Below, one piece after another: positions 1 to 5,856 of a DNA stretch of 8,356 bases. The position numbers and the translations under genes were made by a program. The stretch is from positions 1 to 8,356 of the forward strand of contig JADFSZ010000072.1 in NCBI GenBank assembly GCA_022560555.1, given 5' to 3'. Each line of letters starts with the position of its first letter. Positions within the stretch are counted from its first letter, which is position 1. Source of the DNA: JADFSZ01 sp022560555 [NCBI: PVC group bacterium] (lineage in GTDB: Bacteria; GCA-001730085; JADFSZ01). The notes beneath the pieces are model-generated. The model was not told where the DNA came from. It did no database searches and worked only from the letters and a program-made list of their open reading frames with translations.

Positions 1-1
1 T

Positions 2-931
2 GAAGATGAAATTGAAAGAAAGGACCTCCGCATTGGGGACACTGTGGTAATCGAAAAAGGGGGCGAAGTGATTCCGAAAATACTCCGTGTTGTTCCGTCA
101 CAACGCTCCGGAAAAGAGAAAAAATTTCATATGCCTAAAACGTGTCCCGTGTGCAAGTCAAAAGTGCTGCGCCTTCCGGGGGAGGCCGCCACCCGGTGTG
201 ATAACCCTCAGTGTAAAGCTCAGCTCAAAGCCCGCGTCCGTCACTTTGCCTCAAAAGAGGCGATGGATATTGTCGGATTAGGCAAAAGCCATGTCGACCA
301 ATTGGTGAAAATGGATATCATCGAGGATTACGCGGATCTTTATTTTTTGAAATACGATGACATAATCGGGCTTGATTTGATGGCGGATAAATCGACCGGT
401 AATCTTTTGGCTTCGATTGAAGAATCCAAAAAACAGGATCTTGATCGTGTTGTCTTTGCTTTAGGCATCAACAGCGTCGGAGTAAATCTTGGGCGCGTGT
501 TAGCCGAGCAATATAAAAGTTTGGATGCTTTGAGCCGGGCATCGGTTGACGATTTATGCGGTATTGAGGGCATTGGGGACGTATGTGCCAAAGCCATTAT
601 TCACTTCTTCGGGGTGCCTCATACAAAAAAAGTTATCGGGAAATTAAAAAAAGCCGGAATCACGCTTAAGCTCAAAAGAAAGTTATCAGGCCCAAAACCT
701 TTTGCCGGCAAAATCTTTTTATTCACCGGGTCACTCAAGAGCATGTCCCGCGCGGATGCCCAGAAACGGATCCGGGATTTGGGCGGCAAAACGGTATCAA
801 GCGCTTCTAAAAATGTGGACTATGTTGTGGCGGGGGCTGATCCGGGCAGCAAGCTTGAAAAAAGCACAAAGTTAAAGTGCAATATTCTTAGTGAATCTGA
901 CTATTTAAAACTTCTGAAACCGCACACCTAA
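2..931 (+). CDS. ligA: NAD-dependent DNA ligase LigA, C-terminal part (5' truncated)
   Basis: LigA seals nicks in duplex DNA using NAD+ and is the essential replication and repair ligase of bacteria. The reading frame is open at the left edge, so the adenylation domain with its KxDG lysine is outside the window and about 309 residues remain. They begin with the end of the OB fold (RIGDTVVIEKGGEVIPKI). Next comes a four-cysteine zinc finger with codons at 143, 152, 197 and 212, spaced CX2C-X14-CX4C. The HFASKEAMDIVGLG segment opens the helix-hairpin-helix domain, which includes ALGINSVG and GIEGIGDVCAKAI. A C-terminal BRCT domain follows, from about base 700 to the stop (FAGKIFLFTGSL, then LGGKTVSSASKNVDYVVAG). 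All expected C-terminal domains are present and intact, and the gene ends in TAA. The identification is secure; only the N-terminal half is unseen. Confidence 0.97.
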   Translation, partial: EDEIERKDLRIGDTVVIEKGGEVIPKILRVVPSQRSGKEKKFHMPKTCPVCKSKVLRLPGEAATRCDNPQCKAQLKARVRHFASKEAMDIVGLGKSHVDQLVKMDIIEDYADLYFLKYDDIIGLDLMADKSTGNLLASIEESKKQDLDRVVFALGINSVGVNLGRVLAEQYKSLDALSRASVDDLCGIEGIGDVCAKAIIHFFGVPHTKKVIGKLKKAGITLKLKRKLSGPKPFAGKIFLFTGSLKSMSRADAQKRIRDLGGKTVSSASKNVDYVVAGADPGSKLEKSTKLKCNILSESDYLKLLKPHT

Positions 932-990
932 GAAATCATCACAAGAGTCCTTATCAAGAGCGCGAAAGAAAACTCACACAAGCTATTTGT

Positions 991-1005
991 TTTAAGTCGC
1001 TTAAA
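991..1005. repeat. Small perfect inverted repeat in the ligA-protease gap
   Basis: TTTAAG-TCG-CTTAAA forms a six-base-pair hairpin with a three-base loop. The hexamer AAGTCG occurs twice here (994-999 and 1004-1009). No T-tract follows on either strand, so this does not look like an intrinsic terminator. It lies just upstream of the proposed -35 element and could be an operator half-site pair or chance in an AT-rich gap. Confidence 0.3.
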
Positions 1006-1013
1006 GTCGATTC

Positions 1014-1042
1014 TTGATGTTTGACGTGGATTCTGGTATCAT
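1014..1042 (+). promoter_or_regulatory. Predicted sigma-70-type extended -10 promoter
   Basis: A TTGATG -35 element (1014-1019; 4 of 6 to consensus) is followed by an exact 17-base spacer and TATCAT (1037-1042; 5 of 6). The TGG directly before the -10 gives an extended -10. Transcription would start near 1049 and leave a leader of roughly 37 bases before the protease start codon. It sits in the only sizeable gap in the window before the protease-leuB-asd-lipoprotein run, where a promoter is expected. The prediction rests on sequence pattern only. Confidence 0.5.
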
Positions 1043-1065
1043 TCGAGGCTTCGTAGTCGTGAGAT

Positions 1066-1075
1066 AAGGAAGGAG
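1066..1075 (+). promoter_or_regulatory. Strong ribosome binding site of the M16 protease gene
   Basis: AAGGAAGGAG is a purine-rich Shine-Dalgarno sequence ending 10 bases before the ATG at 1086. It fixes that start, which is also the residue just before the signal peptide. It is the best ribosome binding site in the window. Confidence 0.7.
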
Positions 1076-1085
1076 TTTAAGTTAA

Positions 1086-3722
1086 ATGGTGAAAAGACTT
1101 TGCATGGTTATCATGCTCGGATTCGGAGTCGTTATGTTGCATGGTTCATCAGGATACGCGGAGGATAAAATTTTAGCTTCATACGAGCGGTATGAGTTAG
1201 ACAATGGTCTTGTTGTGATTATCGAAGAAGATCATCGCCTGCCTGTTTTGTCCATTCAAACCTGGCATCGGGGAGGGTCCGCCCAAGAGCAGGAATACAT
1301 CGGGACAGGTATCAGTCATTTGGTTGAGCATATGCTGTTCAAGGGAACCCATAGCCGGGATGTTGGAAGCATTGGAAAGGAAGTGAAGGCCTTGGGAGGC
1401 AGTATCGGAGGCTATACAACGCTTGACAGAACCGTATACACTTTGGAGTTGCCTTCGGCGTCCGCGATGAAGGGACTGGAACTTATGACGGACGTGATTT
1501 TGAATTCATCGTTTCATGCCGAAGAATTTGAAAAAGAACGGGAAGTCATTTATAAAGAAATTAAGCTGACAATGGATAGTCCCGGAAAATTTTTGTTTCG
1601 AAAGTTGTTTGAGGTTACTTTTACGGATCATCCCTACCGGTTTCCCGTGATCGGGTTTAGGGACCGTTTAGCGTCTTTAGATGTTGAGGGTGTATACGAG
1701 TTTTACAAAAAGACGTATGTTCCGAACAATCTTGTTATGGTTATCGTTGGGGATGTTGATCCCATTGAGGTGCTCGAAAAAATCCGGGATCTTTACAAGG
1801 ACACTCCGAGAGGAGAGCCATTGATCCCGACCCATGTCCCTGAACGTCCGCTGCTCGGGCAAAAAGAAGAAAGGTTTGAAAAAGATGTCGCTAAAGTCCG
1901 TGTTTTATTGGGATGGATGGGCCCTAGTATCCGCCATAAGGATCTTTTTCGTGTTGACACGCTGGCGTCGATTTTGGGGGATGGGAAAACGTCCCGTCTT
2001 TATCGAGTGGTGAAGGAAGAAAAACAGCTGGTGTATGCTATTGATGCGTTTTCGTATACACCGCGTGAACAGGGAGTGTTTGGTGTTTCTTTTACGGTGG
2101 AGCCCCAAAAAGTCGAGGAGGCTAAAGCCGCGATTTTGGATGAAATCAAAAAGATTAAACGAGAACTTGTCAAAACGGAAGAACTTGATCGTGTTAAAGC
2201 CCAAACGATCAGTTCGTATATTTTTCACATGGAATCTGTTGGAGGACGGGCGGGGTATTTAGGGATGAATGAGGTGATGGTGGGAGATCCGGGCTTTAGC
2301 AAAACTTATTTAAAAGGGATGCGTTTGGTTCAAGCCGAGGATGTTCAAGAGGCCGCACGGAAGTATTTAGAGCTCGAGAACATGATTGATGTCCGCATTT
2401 ATCCCAAGGGAATGGAGGAGGAAAAAAGAAATAATTTGGAAGCAAGCGAATGGAGTACTCATGTTGAGAAATTTGACAATGGATTAACGCTTGTCATTCA
2501 AGTGGATAGGGCCTTGCCGATTGTGTCCGTAAACGCGGTATTTCTCGGAGGACAGCGCGCGGAGACAGTTGAGAAAATGGGTATTTCGAATTTTATGGCG
2601 AGCATGCTCCTGAAAGGAACGAAAAAACACGATCAATTTGAGATTGCGGAAGTTATTGAAAACAGGGGCGGGTCTCTCAGTGCTTATGGGGGCAATAACA
2701 GTTTCGGTCTACGGATGAAAGTTATCAGTGAATATCTTGAAGAAAGCTTTGATGTGTTCGCGGATGTTTTATTAAATGCCGATTTCCCGGAGCCTGAAAT
2801 CGAAAAAACCCGTTTGGTTATACTGGCTTCTTTAGAGGAACAGGAAAAAGATATTTACAGCATGGGGTCTATTCTGCTTAATCAGAATCTTTACAAGGGG
2901 CATCCTTATGGCTTTCGTGATTCCGGATCCAAGGAAAGCGTCTTGGGAATACGTCGGGGGGATCTCAGAGATTTTTACCGGCGCCTGACCCGGCCGGACA
3001 ATATGGTACTGACGGTATACGGAGATGTTGAAAAAGAAGAAATTGTGAATCTTGTAAAAAATTCTTTTAAAAATTGGAGAGCGCAAGATAATAATTCTAT
3101 TGATATAAAACCGGAGCTTCCTAAAACTTTAGACAAGGTCTTAAAGGAAACGTACTCGTTGGATAAAGAGCAAACGCTTTTGTTGATCGGTTTTCCGGGC
3201 GTGGATATTTATTCAGAAGACAAATTTGTTTTTGAGGTTACCAATGAGATTCTCACGGGCCAAGGGGGGCGTTTGTTTGAAAGGATACGGGGGGAAGCGT
3301 CCCTTGCATATAGTGTCGGGTCCTTTTATCAGATTGGATTGGATCCGGGAAGTTTTGTTTTTTATGTGTTCACAGTGAGCTCGCAAGTTGATCAGGCCCG
3401 GGAAAAGATTTTTGAAGAAATCGCCCTTATGCAAAATGAGCTGATAGGCGAAGAAGAGCTTAGTATGGCGAAAAACAAATTGGTCGGCCAAAATCTTAGA
3501 GGCAAACAGAGCTTGGGCTCCCGCGCCTTTGACGCGGCCCTGAACGAACTTTACGGGCTAGGATATGATTATGACTTGGGCTATGAGGAGCGTATCCGCA
3601 ACGTAACGGCTGGGGATATTCAGAAGGCAGCGAAAAAATATTGGATTCAGGACCGTTATGTAAACATCGTTGCCGGAAATTTAGGTGACAATGAACGGAC
3701 AGGAAACGATGACGATGAATAA
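1086..3722 (+). CDS. Secreted two-domain M16 family zinc metalloprotease (fused active and inactive halves)
   Basis: This is an 878-residue peptidase of the M16 (pitrilysin/insulinase, mitochondrial processing peptidase-like) family. Residues 1-25 form a Sec signal peptide: basic MVKR, a hydrophobic core and a probable cut after GYA. The protein should therefore act in the periplasm or outside the cell. The N-terminal half carries the inverted zinc motif HLVEH (His78, Glu81, His82). Glu158, 76 residues downstream in REVIYKEI, is the expected third zinc ligand, and Glu151 the conserved accessory glutamate. The C-terminal half repeats the M16 fold (EKFDNGLTLVIQ, then GISNFMASMLLKGT), but its zinc motif is replaced by NFMAS (Asn502-Ser506), so it should be non-catalytic. 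That half keeps the Arg/Tyr-type substrate-binding segment RIRGEASLAYSVG (around 733-744). The family cleaves short or unfolded peptides in a clamshell chamber; the substrate here is unknown. The gene begins a tight run, and its last bases overlap leuB. Confidence 0.93.
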   Translation: MVKRLCMVIMLGFGVVMLHGSSGYAEDKILASYERYELDNGLVVIIEEDHRLPVLSIQTWHRGGSAQEQEYIGTGISHLVEHMLFKGTHSRDVGSIGKEVKALGGSIGGYTTLDRTVYTLELPSASAMKGLELMTDVILNSSFHAEEFEKEREVIYKEIKLTMDSPGKFLFRKLFEVTFTDHPYRFPVIGFRDRLASLDVEGVYEFYKKTYVPNNLVMVIVGDVDPIEVLEKIRDLYKDTPRGEPLIPTHVPERPLLGQKEERFEKDVAKVRVLLGWMGPSIRHKDLFRVDTLASILGDGKTSRLYRVVKEEKQLVYAIDAFSYTPREQGVFGVSFTVEPQKVEEAKAAILDEIKKIKRELVKTEELDRVKAQTISSYIFHMESVGGRAGYLGMNEVMVGDPGFSKTYLKGMRLVQAEDVQEAARKYLELENMIDVRIYPKGMEEEKRNNLEASEWSTHVEKFDNGLTLVIQVDRALPIVSVNAVFLGGQRAETVEKMGISNFMASMLLKGTKKHDQFEIAEVIENRGGSLSAYGGNNSFGLRMKVISEYLEESFDVFADVLLNADFPEPEIEKTRLVILASLEEQEKDIYSMGSILLNQNLYKGHPYGFRDSGSKESVLGIRRGDLRDFYRRLTRPDNMVLTVYGDVEKEEIVNLVKNSFKNWRAQDNNSIDIKPELPKTLDKVLKETYSLDKEQTLLLIGFPGVDIYSEDKFVFEVTNEILTGQGGRLFERIRGEASLAYSVGSFYQIGLDPGSFVFYVFTVSSQVDQAREKIFEEIALMQNELIGEEELSMAKNKLVGQNLRGKQSLGSRAFDAALNELYGLGYDYDLGYEERIRNVTAGDIQKAAKKYWIQDRYVNIVAGNLGDNERTGNDDDE
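3701..3722 (+). promoter_or_regulatory. Overlapping stop/start junction and weak ribosome binding site of leuB
   Basis: The leuB ATG at 3715 lies inside the protease gene; with the protease TAA at 3720-3722 it forms ATGAATAA, an 8-base overlap. AGGA at 3701-3704 lies 10 bases upstream of this ATG and could serve as Shine-Dalgarno. In-frame alternatives exist upstream (GTG 3685, ATG 3691, ATG 3709). Start 3715 is preferred because MNKQVKIAVLEGDGIGPE gives the normal short LeuB N-terminus. The arrangement implies translational coupling. Confidence 0.55.
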
Positions 3723-4812
3723 ACAAGTTAAGATCGCGGTTTTGGAGGGAGACGGTATTGGCCCTGAGATTATGGTTGAGGCTCTCCGGGTTCTTCGGGC
3801 TGTTGGGGACATGTGCCTCGTTGATTTTGAGTGTGTACCGGCTCCTTTTGGGGCGAGGGCTTATTTTGATCATGGCAAAGCGTTCCCGGAAGAGACAAAA
3901 AAGATTTGTGACCAGGCGGATGCGATTCTGAAGGGGCCCATCGGACTGTCATTCGAAGAGACAAAAAAGATTCCGGTTGAGGAACAGCCGGAGCGCGGAG
4001 CTTTGCTCCCGTTAAGGAAAAGGTATAACACGTTTGCCAATTTTCGGCCTGTTAAACTGCCGGCAGGATTAGGGGCATTTTCTCCTCTGAAAAAGGAAGT
4101 GATTGCAAACGGTATTGACATTATGATGATCCGGGAGTTGGTGGGAGGTTTGTATTTCGGTAAAAAAGAACGAACCACGAATGCAGAAGGACTGCGCTCG
4201 GTTACTGAAACACTAGAATACAACGAAGAGCAAATCAAGAAAATCATGCATGTGGCGTTTGAGGAAGCCGGCCGGAGGAAAAAAATTCTGCATAACGTGC
4301 ATAAGGCTAATGTGCTGATGTCGAGTGTTCTTTGGAACGAAATTCTTGAAGAGGTCCAAAAAGAATATCCGGATGTGACTGTGGAGCATATTCTTGTGGA
4401 TGCCGCGGCCACAGCGCTTTGCATAAGGCCGTCTCAATTTGATGTGATGGTGATGGAAAACATGTTTGGCGATATTCTTTCGGATTTGGGAGGCGGTTTA
4501 TTAGGTTCGTTGGGACTGATGCCGTCAGCGTGTATCGGAGACACGATTTCTTATTATGAACCGTCCCACGGCTCGGCCCCGGACATTGCCGGACAAAACA
4601 AGGCGAACCCGTATTCTATGATTGGGTCTGTGGCCATGATGCTGGAGAGAAGTTTCGGGCTAAAAAAAGAGTCTGACCGTGTGTGGCAATCTATGACAAC
4701 GGTTCTATCAAGCGGATATACCACAGTGGATCTAACCGCTTATGACAAAACATTAAAGGTTGTGTCGACCAGGGAGTTTGGCGACAAAGTTCTTGAGAAA
4801 TTAAAAAATTAG
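3715..4812 (+). CDS. leuB: 3-isopropylmalate dehydrogenase (LeuB)
   Basis: LeuB oxidises and decarboxylates (2R,3S)-3-isopropylmalate with NAD+ to 2-oxoisocaproate, a cytoplasmic step of leucine synthesis. From the ATG at 3715 the product is 365 residues, the normal length. It opens with the family signature KIAVLEGDGIGPEI. The segment QPERGALLPLRKRY (91-104) is the helix that recognises the isopropyl side chain, and matches well-known LeuB proteins closely. Substrate arginines Arg101, Arg111 and Arg140, Tyr147 (GGLYFG) and Lys197 (VHKANVL) are present. So are the metal aspartates Asp229, Asp253 and Asp257 (FGDILSD). The GSAPDIAG segment with Asp290 fits NAD rather than NADP use. Some stretches (VHKANVL, LGGGLLGSLGLMPSACIGD) resemble isocitrate or homoisocitrate dehydrogenases, so a related decarboxylating dehydrogenase is the main alternative. 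It overlaps the protease gene by 8 bases and is followed 24 bases later by asd. No leuA, leuC or leuD is visible. Confidence 0.88.
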   Translation: MNKQVKIAVLEGDGIGPEIMVEALRVLRAVGDMCLVDFECVPAPFGARAYFDHGKAFPEETKKICDQADAILKGPIGLSFEETKKIPVEEQPERGALLPLRKRYNTFANFRPVKLPAGLGAFSPLKKEVIANGIDIMMIRELVGGLYFGKKERTTNAEGLRSVTETLEYNEEQIKKIMHVAFEEAGRRKKILHNVHKANVLMSSVLWNEILEEVQKEYPDVTVEHILVDAAATALCIRPSQFDVMVMENMFGDILSDLGGGLLGSLGLMPSACIGDTISYYEPSHGSAPDIAGQNKANPYSMIGSVAMMLERSFGLKKESDRVWQSMTTVLSSGYTTVDLTAYDKTLKVVSTREFGDKVLEKLKN

Positions 4813-4836
4813 GTCTTAATCATTTGATCCGAAAAA

Positions 4837-5850
4837 ATGGAAATGTTAAAAAAATCTAAATATAAAAATGTGGCGGTTGTGGGTGTCGGGGCCGTCGGCA
4901 AGATGATGCTGAGGGTTTTGAAAGAGCGGAAGTTTCCTGTAGATCAGCTGAAAGTTTTAGCCCGCACGGCACGGAAGATCCGTGTTGACGGGAAAGTTTT
5001 CAACGTGGAAAAAATCAATCATGAAAGTTTTCGAGGGATTGACATTGCGCTCTTTGCAGGAACGGAGGGGGAGAAGGGTGCCAGCGTGGTGTACTCTTCG
5101 TCGGCCATCAGGGCAGGGGCTGTGGTGGTGGATAACGGCGGAGATTTTCGCATGAAAAAAGACGTACCTTTGGTTATTCCGGAGGTAAATCCCGAAGACA
5201 TTAAAAAACATCGGGGGCTGATCGCGAATCCAAATTGTTCGACGATTCAAATGCTGGTGGCCTTGTATCCGATTCACAAGGCTTTTGGTTTGAAACGCGT
5301 GATTGTGAGCACTTATCAAGCGGCTTCGGGCGCGGGGCAAGCCGCTATTGAAGAGTTGCGGAGTCAATCTCGAGCGGTTCTTCAGGGGAAGGACGTGTTG
5401 GCACCAAAAGTCATGGGTAAACAAATTGCTTTTAATGTGATTCCAAAAATCGGCGAATTTCTTGAAGATGCGTATACGTCGGAAGAAATTAAACTAGTTA
5501 AAGAGTCTCACAAGATTTTACATACGAGCAAAATTAAAATTTCGGCGACCTGTGTGCGTGTTCCTGTGGTGAACAGTCATGCGGAAGCGATTTATATTGA
5601 AGTAAAGAAAAAATCGGATGTTAGTAAGATCCGGAATGTATTGAAATCCGCCAAGGGGATTAAGGTTGTTGATCAGCCGAAGGCCAAGCGGTTTTCTTTG
5701 CCGATTGAGGCCTCAGGCAAAGATGCGGTTTACGTGAGCCGGATCAGAAAAGACGCTTATGTCAAAGGCGCGTTTTGGATCTGGGTTGTGTCCGACAATC
5801 TGCGAAAAGGAGCCGCGACAAATGCTGTTCAAATCGCGGAGTATCTATAA
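4837..5850 (+). CDS. asd: Aspartate-semialdehyde dehydrogenase
   Basis: Asd reduces L-aspartyl-4-phosphate with NADPH to L-aspartate-4-semialdehyde, the branch point to lysine, diaminopimelate for the cell wall, threonine and methionine. The 337-residue length is typical. The NADP-binding fold starts at VAVVGVGAVG (12-21) and ARTARK follows. Catalytic Cys134 lies in NPNCSTIQM, Gln161 in STYQAASGAG, substrate-binding Arg241 in CVRVPVVNSHAEAI, and general base His248 in the same motif. The C-terminus ends with the family motif KGAATNAVQIAEYL. The conserved loop usually read as DNSSAFRM or close to it is DNGGDFRM here (99-106), which is unusual, although the arginine is kept. No good Shine-Dalgarno precedes ATG 4837; an in-frame ATG at 4843 is an equally possible start. 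The short gap after leuB suggests coupled translation. The sequence fits the compact Gram-positive-type family rather than the E. coli type. Confidence 0.93.
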   Translation: MEMLKKSKYKNVAVVGVGAVGKMMLRVLKERKFPVDQLKVLARTARKIRVDGKVFNVEKINHESFRGIDIALFAGTEGEKGASVVYSSSAIRAGAVVVDNGGDFRMKKDVPLVIPEVNPEDIKKHRGLIANPNCSTIQMLVALYPIHKAFGLKRVIVSTYQAASGAGQAAIEELRSQSRAVLQGKDVLAPKVMGKQIAFNVIPKIGEFLEDAYTSEEIKLVKESHKILHTSKIKISATCVRVPVVNSHAEAIYIEVKKKSDVSKIRNVLKSAKGIKVVDQPKAKRFSLPIEASGKDAVYVSRIRKDAYVKGAFWIWVVSDNLRKGAATNAVQIAEYL

Positions 5851-5856
5851 ACCCTC

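Noticed and set aside
991-1005. Intrinsic terminator for ligA
   Set aside because: The hairpin is short and AT-rich and has no following T-tract on either strand. I see no convincing ligA terminator in 932-1085.
1021-1026. TTGACG as the -35 element of the protease promoter
   Set aside because: It is only 10 bases from TATCAT, and at 17 bases it would pair with CGAGGC, a poor -10. TTGATG at 1014 has the correct spacing.
3685-3714. Longer LeuB starting at GTG 3685
   Set aside because: The extra ten residues MTMNGQETMT are low-information and precede the normal N-terminus; the ATG at 3715 gives standard length and a plausible ribosome binding site.
3496-3873. Antisense open frame of 125 codons across the protease-leuB junction
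   Set aside because: It overlaps two confident genes, has no convincing ribosome binding site or motif, and its composition is basic and histidine/proline rich as in other shadows.
3870-4424. Antisense open frame of 184 codons inside leuB
   Set aside because: It lies wholly opposite the well-conserved leuB, has a serine- and phenylalanine-rich composition typical of a reverse shadow, and shows no recognisable domain.
4957-5424. Antisense open frame of 155 codons inside asd
   Set aside because: It is opposite conserved catalytic regions of asd and shows no domain; it is explained as a shadow of codon bias.
4837-5850. N-acetyl-gamma-glutamyl-phosphate reductase (ArgC) instead of Asd
   Set aside because: The DFR loop recalls ArgC, but NPNCSTIQM, STYQAASGAGQ, CVRVPVVNSHAEA and KGAATNAVQIAE are Asd motifs.
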